Source of the DNA: CAYLPT01 sp964385645
GTDB lineage: Bacteria > Armatimonadota > Hebobacteria > Hebobacterales > Hebobacteraceae
Direction of reading: 5' to 3'
Assembly: GCA_964385645.1 (NCBI GenBank)
Contig: CAYLPT010000101.1
Span: forward strand, 1 to 7,146
Length of the DNA stretch: 7,146 bases
In this document: positions 1-6,978 of the stretch, piece by piece
How positions within the stretch are numbered: position 1 is the stretch's first letter
Layout: each line of letters begins with the position of its first letter
Position numbers and translations under genes: made by a program
The notes under the pieces: model-generated
What the model saw: only the letters and a program-made list of their open reading frames with translations
The model's database searches: none
What the model was told of the DNA's origin: nothing

Positions 1-32
1 CCACTCGCTGCGCTTCGCCAGGCCGCCCGCAC
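1..32 (-). other. possible start of a further downstream gene (GTG), cut by the window edge
   Basis: Six bases or so after the gyrA stop, the minus strand has GTG (32-30) preceded by purine-rich GAGGGGG sequence, and the frame stays open for the ten codons left. There is no hairpin and T-run terminator after gyrA in this space, so the operon may continue. Ten codons are too few to establish a gene. Confidence 0.2.
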
Positions 33-37
33 CCCCC

Positions 38-2596
38 TCACCTCTCCTCCGTCTCCCGCTTCACCACCCGCGCCACGCTCGCCACCTGATCCCCCTCCGA
101 CAGCCGGATCAGCCGCACCCCCTGCGTCGCGCGGCCAATCCGCCGGATCTCCCCCACTCGCTGGCGGATGATCTGCCCGGCGGTGGTGATGATGAGCAGA
201 TCGTCGTCCGCATCCACAATCCGCATGCCCACGATGGGCCCGTTCCGGCTGGTGATGTTCAGCGTCTTGATCCCCTTCCCGCCCCGGCCCGTAAGCCGGT
301 ACTCATCCAGCGCGGTGCGCTTGCCGTAGCCGTTCCGCGTCGCCACCAGCAGGTCCGCTCCCTCCCGGACCACCCCCATGCCGATCACCCGGTCGCCCTT
401 CCGCAGGCGGATGCCGTACACCCCCGCGGCCGCCCTCCCCATCGGCCGCACCTCCTCCTCCCGGAACCGGATGGCCTGCCCCTGCTCTGTCACCAGCACG
501 ATGTCCCGCTTCCCATCGGTCTCCGCCACCCACTCCAGCTCATCTTCGTCCCGCAGCCGCAGCGCGATGATGCCCCCCTTGACCCGGGTGTCGTAGTCGC
601 TCAGCGGCGTCTTCTTCACCATCCCGTTGCGCGTCGCCATGAAGAGGAAGCGGTCGGCCGGGAAGTGCCGCACCGCGCGGGACGTGGTCACGCGCTCGCC
701 CGGCTCGATCGGGATCAGGTTGATGACCGCGGTGCCTCGCGCCTGCCGCGTCGCGAGCGGGATCTCGTGCGCCCGCAGCCGATACACCTTGCCGCGGTTG
801 GTGAAGAAGAGAATGGTCGTGTGCGTGCTCGCCACAAACAGGTGATCAACGACATCCTCCTCCTTACGGGTCAGGCCGATCACTCCCTTACCGCCGCGGC
901 CCTGCGTCCGATAGGTGGCCAGCGGCAGGCGCTTCACATAGCCGTCCCTCGTGATGGTGACGACCATGTCCTCCTCGGCGATCAGATCCTCGATCTGGAT
1001 GTCCTGCGCCTCCTGGGCGCGGATCTCCGTCCGCCGCGGGTCGCCCCGGCGCTCCCTCAGCTCCCGCAGCTCCTCCTTTACGATCTGCATCACTTTGCGC
1101 GGCTGCCACGGGTGCGCCTGCAGCCACTCCCGGGTCGCCTCCACCCGGTCCTCCCGGTCCACCAGCTCCGCCAGGCGCTTGCCCAGGATATCCTCCAGCC
1201 GGCCGATGGTCTTGATGACCTCCTTGTACTCCTCATCCACCTTCTGCCGCTCCAGGCTCGTGAGCCGCTGGAGCATCAGCTCCAGGATCGCCTGCGCCTG
1301 CCGCTCCGAGAGCTGGAAGCGCTTCATCAGCTCCTCCCGCGCGGCGGGCGGGCTGTCCGAGCGCCGGATGACAGCTATGATATCGTCCAGGTTCTTGAGC
1401 GCGATCCGGTAACCCTCCAGGATGTGCGCCCGCGCCTGCGCCCGCGCCAGGTCGTGCTGCGACCGCAGCACCACCACCTCCCGCCGGTGGTTCAGGAAGT
1501 GCACGATCAGCTCGCGGATGCCGAGCGTGCGCGGCACCAGCGGCACCGGCTCGCCGGGCTTGCGCGCCGAGTAGTCGGGGATCAGCGCCACCGAGTTCAC
1601 CGGGAAGCTGGCCCGCATCCGGGTGTGCTTATAGAGAGCGTTCAGCACCACGTGCGGGTTCGTCTCCCGCCGCAGCTCGATGACGATGCGCATCCCCTTA
1701 CGGTCCGACTCGTCGCGCAGCCCGCTTACGCCCTGGAGCCGCTTAGCGGTCACGAGGTCCGCGATCTGCTCGACGAGCTGCGCCTTGTTCACCTGGTAAG
1801 GTATCTCGGTGACCAGGATGGCGTGCCTGCCCCCCTCCAGGGGCTCGATGGAGGCCCGCGCCTGCATGGTGATCGAGCCCCGGCCGGTCTCATAGGCCTG
1901 CCGGATCCCCGCCGTCCCCAGGATCAGCGCGCCGGTCGGGAAGTCGGGGCCGGGCAGGACCGCGAGGAGGTCGTCAACACTGGCCTCGGGGTTGTCAACA
2001 AGCAGCTCGCAGGCGTCAACAACCTCGCAGAGGTTGTGCGGCGGGATGTTCGTCGCCATCCCGACCGCGATCCCAGACCCGCCGTTGCACAGCAGGTTCG
2101 GGAACCGACCGGGCAGCACGGTGGGCTCCCGCCGCGTCTGGTCGTAGTTGTCCGCGAAGTCCACGGTCTCCCGATCGAGGTCGGCGAGCAGCTCCGCGCC
2201 GAAGGGCGACAGGCGAGCCTCCGTGTACCGCATCGCCGCCGGCGGGTCCCCGTCCACCGAGCCGAAGTTGCCGTGCCCGTCCACCAGCGGGTAGCGCATG
2301 TTCCAGTCCTGCGCCAGCCGCGCCAGCGTCGGGTAGATGACCTCCTGCCCGTGGGGGTGGTAGTTGCCCTGCGTGTCACCGGCGATCTTCGCGCACTTGC
2401 GGTGCTGCGCGCCGGGCGTCAGGTTCAGGTCGTGCATCGCATAGAGGATCCGCCGCTGCGCCGGCTTGAGTCCGTCCCGCACATCCGGCAGCGCGCGCGC
2501 GATGATCACGCTCATGGCGAAGGTCATGAACGAGTCGCGCATCTCGTCCTGTATGTCTATGTCCGTGACGCGCGCCACATCCTGCGGCTCAGCCAT
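38..2596 (-). CDS. gyrA: DNA gyrase subunit A
   Basis: GyrA is the DNA-breaking and rejoining subunit of the A2B2 gyrase that introduces negative supercoils using ATP. The 852-residue protein has the usual length. The N-terminal breakage-reunion domain (about residues 30-500) carries the active-site tyrosine Y124 in AAMRYTEARL, preceded by R123, and the conserved GIAVGMATNIPPHNL stretch at 175-189. Residues about 365-490 form the coiled-coil arm. The C-terminal part (about 535-845) is a six-blade pinwheel with a GyrA box QGRGGKG at 565-571 and a second RGGKG at 771-775; the box separates GyrA from ParC. The ATG start has a strong Shine-Dalgarno GGAGGT (2602-2607) five bases upstream. It is the last recognised gene of the run, 74 bp after the AOR gene. 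Positions equivalent to E. coli Ser83 and Asp87 are E85 and P89, an unusual combination. No acidic C-terminal tail is present. Identification is very secure. Confidence 0.98.
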   Translation of the reverse strand: MAEPQDVARVTDIDIQDEMRDSFMTFAMSVIIARALPDVRDGLKPAQRRILYAMHDLNLTPGAQHRKCAKIAGDTQGNYHPHGQEVIYPTLARLAQDWNMRYPLVDGHGNFGSVDGDPPAAMRYTEARLSPFGAELLADLDRETVDFADNYDQTRREPTVLPGRFPNLLCNGGSGIAVGMATNIPPHNLCEVVDACELLVDNPEASVDDLLAVLPGPDFPTGALILGTAGIRQAYETGRGSITMQARASIEPLEGGRHAILVTEIPYQVNKAQLVEQIADLVTAKRLQGVSGLRDESDRKGMRIVIELRRETNPHVVLNALYKHTRMRASFPVNSVALIPDYSARKPGEPVPLVPRTLGIRELIVHFLNHRREVVVLRSQHDLARAQARAHILEGYRIALKNLDDIIAVIRRSDSPPAAREELMKRFQLSERQAQAILELMLQRLTSLERQKVDEEYKEVIKTIGRLEDILGKRLAELVDREDRVEATREWLQAHPWQPRKVMQIVKEELRELRERRGDPRRTEIRAQEAQDIQIEDLIAEEDMVVTITRDGYVKRLPLATYRTQGRGGKGVIGLTRKEEDVVDHLFVASTHTTILFFTNRGKVYRLRAHEIPLATRQARGTAVINLIPIEPGERVTTSRAVRHFPADRFLFMATRNGMVKKTPLSDYDTRVKGGIIALRLRDEDELEWVAETDGKRDIVLVTEQGQAIRFREEEVRPMGRAAAGVYGIRLRKGDRVIGMGVVREGADLLVATRNGYGKRTALDEYRLTGRGGKGIKTLNITSRNGPIVGMRIVDADDDLLIITTAGQIIRQRVGEIRRIGRATQGVRLIRLSEGDQVASVARVVKRETEER

Positions 2597-2601
2597 CCAC
2601 T

Positions 2602-2607
2602 ACCTCC
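2602..2607 (-). promoter_or_regulatory. Shine-Dalgarno of gyrA
   Basis: The minus strand reads GGAGGT five bases before the gyrA ATG. This gives gyrA its own strong ribosome binding site and fixes the start. Confidence 0.8.
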
Positions 2608-2629
2608 AGATTGCGTAGGGGAAGCTTGT

Positions 2630-2647
2630 CGGCGCCCCAAGGCGCCG
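2630..2647 (-). repeat. GC-rich hairpin between the AOR gene and gyrA
   Basis: This is a perfect 7-bp inverted repeat, CGGCGCC, with a 4-nt loop TTGG and GGCGCCG, located in the 74-bp gap. No run of T follows on the minus strand (the next bases are ACAAGCTTCCCC), so it does not look like a functional intrinsic terminator. It could be an mRNA processing or stabilising stem, or a partial attenuator separating gyrA expression from the upstream genes. The role is unknown. Confidence 0.5.
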
Positions 2648-2670
2648 TGCGCGCAACCCCCGCCTCCCAC

Positions 2671-4428
2671 CTAGCGGCCCAGGAACTCCTTGACGTACCC
2701 GACGGCCGCCCGGACGTACTCCTCGCTGAGGTGGCCCGTGGGCGCCCGGGTCTCCAGGATGCGCCTGGGAAGGCGAAGCGCGTCCAGCGAGAACCCCTCC
2801 CGCATCTTCAGGGCATACTTCGCCCGGTAGATCTCCTCCCCGACCTGTCTCAGGCGCTCCCGATCGCAGTCCAATCCAGCCGTTCGCAGGGCCGACACCA
2901 CGCGGTCGAGCTCATATACCTCCCGGGCGAAGAAGCAGATCACGAGGCTGGACAGGACTTGCCGCCAGCATTCCTCCTCCACCAGGGCTTGCCCCAGCTC
3001 GCGCGCGCTCATCTCCTGCTTCAGCAGCACCTTCTGGTCAACACTGTAGCCGGCGTTGTCGAGGTGGCTGTGTCGCGCGCCCACGAGAGCGCCGATGTGA
3101 GCCGCGGGGCCGGTGTGATAGCCCGGCATCTCGTTCCCGCCGAGGGCCAGCGCGAAGTCCAGCCCGCCCCACCGGCTGGCGGCGTGCTCGACTCCCCGGG
3201 CCAGGGAGGAGTAGAAGTCGGTCGGCTGGCGCACCAGGCACTCCACCGCCTCCAGGTATGTCGCCCAGTCGCCCCAGGACAGGGCCAGCCCGGCCGTCTG
3301 CCCGGCGTCAATCAGGCCGGTGCTCAAGGCCTCCGTAGCCCAGGCAAGCGCCACCCCGGTGCTCATGGCATCCAGGCCGACCTCCTCCACCTTGTCGAGA
3401 AGCCGCAGCACCCCCTCGGGGTCTCCGACCCCCAACATGGACCCCATGGCGTAGATGGGCTCGTAGTCGTACGAGATCATGGAGGTCTTGTAGAAGTGCG
3501 GCTCCCTGGCATGCGGCTCCCGGAGGGCGGCGATGTGGATGCAGGCTACCGGGCAGTGCGCACAGGCCAGCCTTCGGCCCAGATACCGCTCGGCGAGGCG
3601 CTCCCCGGAGATGCTCTCCGCGTCCGCGAAGCGCCCCTGCTGCAGGTTCCGCGTCGGCAGGGCCCCCAGTTCGTTGAGCGGCAGGACGTTCTGCGGCGTC
3701 CCCAGCGCGTGGTACTTCAGCATCGCCGGGGAGGACACCGCGGCCTGGTAGATGTCATCGTAGACCGCCCGGTAGGCGCGGCGATCGGCCACGGGCAGGG
3801 ACCGTCGGCCCGAGATCACCAGCGCCTTGAGCCTCTTGCTGCCGAACACCGCCCCCAGGCCGAGCCGGCCAAAGTGCCGGTAGGTCTCGGTTGACACACA
3901 GGCATAGGTGACACCCGTCTCCCCGGCCCGCCCGATGCGCATGATGCTGCGCAGGCCGGCATTCGGCTCCCGCTCCCGGATGATCCGCGCCGCCGTCAGG
4001 CTGTTCCTCATGCCCCAGAGAGCAGACGCGTCGCGGAACCTGACCTCCTCTCCGTGGATGGCAAGGTACACCGGAATCTCGCTCGCCCCCGTGATGACCA
4101 CCGCGCCATAGCCCGCCATGCGCAGGGCGACCGCGCTCCGGCCCCCGCAGTGGCTCTCGCCCAGATTGCCCGTGTGGGGGGACTTGAAGAGCGCCACCGT
4201 CTTGGAGGCCAGCGGGAAGAGCCCCGTCAGAGGCCCCACCGCCAGCACTATCGGGTTGTCCGGGCCCAGCGGGTCGCAGCCCTGGGGACACTCCTGCGCG
4301 AGCAGCCGAACGCCGACCCCCACCCCGCCGATGCAGCTATCGAAGAGGTCCCTCCTCTCCTCCACCCGATAGGTCTTGCGGCTGAGATCAACATAGAGCA
4401 CCCGTGCCAAGGGGTCGCTAGGAGTCAT
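2671..4428 (-). CDS. aldehyde:ferredoxin oxidoreductase family protein (tungstopterin enzyme, catalytic subunit)
   Basis: This is a member of the AOR family, enzymes with a bis-pterin tungsten (sometimes Mo) cofactor and one [4Fe-4S] cluster that typically oxidise aldehydes to carboxylates and pass electrons to ferredoxin. With the ATG at 4428 the protein is 585 residues, the family size. The N-terminal pterin domain is clear: an early GG-rich segment (IGGVGVGVRLL), NPIVLAVGPLTG near residue 60, then KSPHTGNLGES and GGRSAVALRMAGYGAVVITG. Cluster ligands are C289, C292 and C296 in CAHCPVAC plus C498 in LSSLVIC, matching the spacing of Pyrococcus AOR. GLDAMSTG (351-358) and YEPIYAMGS are also conserved. 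The usual DxxGLC motif reads SSLVIC, so the pterin-contacting Asp is Ser. The start was chosen because it has a GGAGG Shine-Dalgarno and begins just before the conserved RVLYVDL; an in-frame ATG at 4503 would add 25 unlike residues. The start overlaps the ferredoxin gene by 11 nt, implying translational coupling. The substrate cannot be deduced; tungsten rather than molybdenum is inferred from the family. Confidence 0.93.
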   Translation of the reverse strand: MTPSDPLARVLYVDLSRKTYRVEERRDLFDSCIGGVGVGVRLLAQECPQGCDPLGPDNPIVLAVGPLTGLFPLASKTVALFKSPHTGNLGESHCGGRSAVALRMAGYGAVVITGASEIPVYLAIHGEEVRFRDASALWGMRNSLTAARIIREREPNAGLRSIMRIGRAGETGVTYACVSTETYRHFGRLGLGAVFGSKRLKALVISGRRSLPVADRRAYRAVYDDIYQAAVSSPAMLKYHALGTPQNVLPLNELGALPTRNLQQGRFADAESISGERLAERYLGRRLACAHCPVACIHIAALREPHAREPHFYKTSMISYDYEPIYAMGSMLGVGDPEGVLRLLDKVEEVGLDAMSTGVALAWATEALSTGLIDAGQTAGLALSWGDWATYLEAVECLVRQPTDFYSSLARGVEHAASRWGGLDFALALGGNEMPGYHTGPAAHIGALVGARHSHLDNAGYSVDQKVLLKQEMSARELGQALVEEECWRQVLSSLVICFFAREVYELDRVVSALRTAGLDCDRERLRQVGEEIYRAKYALKMREGFSLDALRLPRRILETRAPTGHLSEEYVRAAVGYVKEFLGR

Positions 4429-4445
4429 CGCCCCCTCCCTGGCTT
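4418..4445 (-). promoter_or_regulatory. overlap and ribosome binding site coupling ferredoxin and AOR genes
   Basis: The last codons of the ferredoxin gene (Gly-Gly-Gly-Asp-Asp-Ser) carry GGGAGGGGG just upstream of the AOR ATG at 4428. The ferredoxin TAG stop at 4420-4418 lies inside the AOR gene. An 11-nt overlap with an embedded ribosome binding site is typical of translational coupling between subunits of one complex. Confidence 0.75.
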
Positions 4446-4837
4446 CCTTGCACCTCGAGGACGCCGTACGGGCAGTATCGCGCGCACACGCCGCAGTGGA
4501 CACAGATCATCGGCCGGTTCGCCTGCTCATCCCAGAACACGGCTCGCAGCGCACACGCCTGCCGGCAGTATCCGCAGCCGATGCACTTGTCGCTCAGCAA
4601 CCGCACTCCGCCCTCCCGGCGGGGAACCAGCGCGCCCGTCGGGCAGACCCGAAGGCAGGCCGGGTCGGAGCAGGCGCGGCACACGATCACCACAAAGCCG
4701 CGCTCCATGCCTCCGTCGGAGCGCACGCCAATGCACGACCCGGCCAGCCCGGCCTCGCCTTGCCTACGCGCACAGGCGAACATGCAGGACTGGCAGCCGA
4801 CGCACCGGTCCGGATCTGCGACGCCCAGTCGGGCCAT
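4418..4837 (-). CDS. four-cluster [4Fe-4S] ferredoxin-like protein, probable AOR electron-transfer subunit
   Basis: This 139-residue cytoplasmic iron-sulfur protein has four cysteine quartets: C12/C15/C18/C22, C53/C56/C61/C65, C85/C88/C91/C95 and C112/C115/C118/C122. The arrangement fits the polyferredoxin subunits of molybdopterin and tungstopterin oxidoreductases (DmsB/HycB-like). The second quartet has the longer CxxCxxxxCxxxC spacing typical of that family. One extra cysteine, C35, lies in the loop between quartets 1 and 2. There is no signal peptide or membrane segment. The gene sits 27 nt after gyrB with a GGGAG Shine-Dalgarno (4846-4850) eight bases from the ATG, and its last codons contain the ribosome binding site of the AOR gene, which it overlaps by 11 nt. 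The tight coupling indicates that it accepts electrons from that enzyme, as AorA does in bacterial AOR complexes; this assignment is inference from context and architecture. It could alternatively serve an unlinked redox partner. Confidence 0.92.
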   Translation of the reverse strand: MARLGVADPDRCVGCQSCMFACARRQGEAGLAGSCIGVRSDGGMERGFVVIVCRACSDPACLRVCPTGALVPRREGGVRLLSDKCIGCGYCRQACALRAVFWDEQANRPMICVHCGVCARYCPYGVLEVQGSQGGGDDS

Positions 4838-4864
4838 GTTCCGCTCTCCCGCCGTCCCTGGTCC

Positions 4865-6850
4865 CTAGGCCCCCACCAGGTCCAGGTCCCGGACCTCTCT
4901 CGCGTACTCCGCGATGAACTCCTTGCGCGGCTCGACCGCGTCGCCCATAAGCACGGAGAACAGCTCGCTCGCCTTCTCCGCGTCCTCCAGCGTGACCCGC
5001 TTGATGCGCCGCCGCTCGGGGTCCATGGTCGTCTCCGCGAGCTGGTCCGGGTTCATCTCGCCGAGGCCCTTGTAGCGCTGGATCTGGGGGTTCTTCGCTT
5101 TCAGCTCGGAGAGAATCTGCCGCAGCTCTTCGTCCGAGTGCGCGTACACCATCTCCCGGCCATTGCGCACCCCATACAGCGGCGGCTGCGCGATGTAGAC
5201 ATAGCCCTTCTCGATCAGTTCGCGCATGTAGCGGAAGAAGAAGGTCAGCAACAGGGTGCGAATGTGAGCCCCGTCCACGTCGGCGTCGGCCATGATGATG
5301 ATCTTGTGGTAGCGCAGCCGGGAGACGTCGAAGGCGCTCTTCGCGTGCTCGCTCTCCGCCGCCTCGCCGTTCTCGGCGCCATTCCCGCTCGACATCGCCT
5401 CGGAGATCCCGGTGCCGAGGGCCTGGATGAGCGTCGCGATCTCCTGGTTGCGGAGGATCTTGTCGAGCCGCGCGCGCTCCACGTTCAGCACCACGCCCCG
5501 CAGCGGCAGGATCGCCTGGTACCGGCTGTCCCGGCCCTGCTTCGCGTTCCCGCCCGCCGACTTGCCCTCCACCAGGAACACCTCGCACTTGGCGGGGTCC
5601 CGCTCCTGGCAGTCCCACAGCGTCCCCGGCAGGTTGGCGTTCTCGAGCGCGCCCTTGCGCTTCACCAGCTCCGCCGCGCGGCGCGCGGCCTCCCTCGCGC
5701 GGGAGGCGGTGATCGCTTTCTCAACGATCTTGCGGGCGACCGGGGGATGCTCCTCAAGGTACTCGCCCAGCGCCTCCCCCACCACCGAGTTCACCAGCCC
5801 CTCGATCTCGCTGTTCCCGAGCTTGGTCTTCGTCTGGCCCTCGAACTGCGGGTTCAGCAGCTTCACGCTGATCACCGCCGTGAGGCCCTCCCGCACATCC
5901 TCCCCACCGAAGTTGGCGTCCTTGTCCTTCAGCAGGTTCGCCTTCCGCGCATACTGGTTGATCACGCGCGTCAGCGCGGTCTTGAACCCCGACACATGTG
6001 TGCCGCCCTCGGCGGTATGCACGTTGTTGGCGTACGAGAGTATGTGCTCCAGGTAGCCGGTGTTGTACTGGAGGGCGATCTCGACCTCGGTGTCCTCTCG
6101 CGCGCGAGAGAAGTAGATCGCGCGGTGGAGCGGCTCGCGGCTGCGGTTGATGTGCTCCACGTAAGCCTGGATGCCGTGCTTCTGGCGAAACACCTGAGTC
6201 TCGCCGGTCTTCTCGTTGCGGAAGGTGATCTTCACCCCGCCGTTCAGATAGGACAGCTCTTCGAGCCGATGCATCATGCGCTCGGGATCGTGCTCGATGC
6301 TCTCGAACACCTGGGCGTCGGGTCGGTAAGTGACCTTGGTGCCGGTCTTGCGCGCCTTGCCCACGACCTCGAGCTTGCTGGCCGGCCTCCCGCGCTCGAA
6401 CCGCTGCCGATGCACCTTCCCATCCCGGTACACCTCGACCACCAGCCACTCCGACAGCGCGTTGACGACCGACACGCCCACCCCGTGCAGTCCCCCCGAT
6501 ACCTTGTAGGCCCCGCCGCCGAACTTCGAGCCAGCGTGCAGCATCGTCATCGCAACCTCGACGCCGGGGCGCTTCACCTCGGGGTGGATGTCCACCGGGA
6601 TCCCGCTGCCGTTGTCGGTCACCGATACCGAGTCGTCCTTGTGGAGCACACACTCGATCTCGTCTGCCCGCCCGGCGAGCACCTCATCAATGCAGTTGTC
6701 CACCACCTCAACAAAGAGGTGATGCAGGCCCCGGGAGCCTGTGCTCCCGATGTACATCGCCGGCCGGCGACGTACCGCCTCAAGCCCCTTGAGGACCTGG
6801 ATGTGCTTCGCCTGGTAGTCAGACGTGGTCGGCTGCTCTTTTCTGGCCAA
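4865..6850 (-). CDS. gyrB: DNA gyrase subunit B
   Basis: GyrB is the ATPase subunit of gyrase. From a TTG start at 6850 it is 661 residues, the short type without the large insertion seen in E. coli. The GHKL ATPase domain has general base E48 and Mg-binding N52 in VEVVDN, DNGSGIPVD (79-87) and the glycine-rich lid GGAYKVSGGLHGVGVSVVN. The transducer carries the ATP-contacting lysine K341 in QTKTKLGN. The TOPRIM domain has E428 in VEGKSAGG and the metal-binding D522, D524 and D526 in DADVDG. The family C-terminal segment GLGEMNPDQLAETTMDP follows. TTG is preferred because AAGGAG lies six bases upstream and it leaves a normal 19-residue lead before the conserved VLKGLEAV. An ATG at 6883 with a weaker AGGGG site would add 11 residues. 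A longer reading from ATG 6988 starts inside the promoter and is rejected. The residue equivalent to E. coli Asp426, normally EGDSA, is K430. GyrB identity is very secure; the start is moderately secure. Confidence 0.96.
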   Translation of the reverse strand: MARKEQPTTSDYQAKHIQVLKGLEAVRRRPAMYIGSTGSRGLHHLFVEVVDNCIDEVLAGRADEIECVLHKDDSVSVTDNGSGIPVDIHPEVKRPGVEVAMTMLHAGSKFGGGAYKVSGGLHGVGVSVVNALSEWLVVEVYRDGKVHRQRFERGRPASKLEVVGKARKTGTKVTYRPDAQVFESIEHDPERMMHRLEELSYLNGGVKITFRNEKTGETQVFRQKHGIQAYVEHINRSREPLHRAIYFSRAREDTEVEIALQYNTGYLEHILSYANNVHTAEGGTHVSGFKTALTRVINQYARKANLLKDKDANFGGEDVREGLTAVISVKLLNPQFEGQTKTKLGNSEIEGLVNSVVGEALGEYLEEHPPVARKIVEKAITASRAREAARRAAELVKRKGALENANLPGTLWDCQERDPAKCEVFLVEGKSAGGNAKQGRDSRYQAILPLRGVVLNVERARLDKILRNQEIATLIQALGTGISEAMSSGNGAENGEAAESEHAKSAFDVSRLRYHKIIIMADADVDGAHIRTLLLTFFFRYMRELIEKGYVYIAQPPLYGVRNGREMVYAHSDEELRQILSELKAKNPQIQRYKGLGEMNPDQLAETTMDPERRRIKRVTLEDAEKASELFSVLMGDAVEPRKEFIAEYAREVRDLDLVGA

Positions 6851-6972
6851 GATGAACTCCTTGCTACCCCTGACACCGCTCATGGAGGGCCCCTGGGCGC
6901 CCCTGCCTCCCACCCACATCGCCGCCCAGCCTACGGCGGCAACAGACCATCCCCAATCAGGACTTCCCTGCC
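6851..6972 (-). other. predicted 5' untranslated leader of gyrB
   Basis: This is the stretch between the predicted transcription start and the preferred TTG start. It is G-rich on the minus strand and contains an alternative in-frame ATG at 6883. A GGAGG (6910-6906) can pair with CCTCC (6888-6884) that directly precedes that ATG, which would tend to hide it. I see no known riboswitch or leader peptide. Its extent depends on the promoter and start calls. Confidence 0.4.
6857..6862 (-). promoter_or_regulatory. Shine-Dalgarno deciding the gyrB TTG start
   Basis: The minus strand reads AAGGAG here, followed by six bases (TTCATC) and TTG at 6850-6848. This is a perfect core match at ideal spacing, better than the AGGGG before the alternative ATG at 6883. 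It supports a non-AUG start for gyrB. Confidence 0.65.
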
Positions 6973-6978
6973 TCGTCA

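Noticed and set aside
665..2674. 669-codon plus-strand open frame opposite gyrA
   Set aside because: Its translation is a low-complexity Arg/Leu/Pro/His-rich string with no family features. It is the antisense shadow of gyrA produced by high GC third positions.
2611..3894. 427-codon plus-strand open frame opposite the AOR gene
   Set aside because: It shows the same shadow composition and no recognisable motifs; the opposite strand carries a clear AOR with all cluster ligands.
4429..4503. Upstream ATG extending the AOR by 25 residues
   Set aside because: The extension lies wholly within the ferredoxin gene and has no family-like sequence. The ATG at 4428 has a good ribosome binding site and matches the usual N-terminus.
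4764..5618. 284-codon minus-strand frame overlapping gyrB and the ferredoxin gene
   Set aside because: It is Gly/Arg/Ala-rich, out of frame with GyrB TOPRIM sequence, and matches no family.
5688..5707. Inverted repeat GCCTCCC / GGGAGGC within gyrB
   Set aside because: It lies in an Ala/Arg-rich helix coding segment, where GC codons readily generate short stems, and nothing suggests a function.
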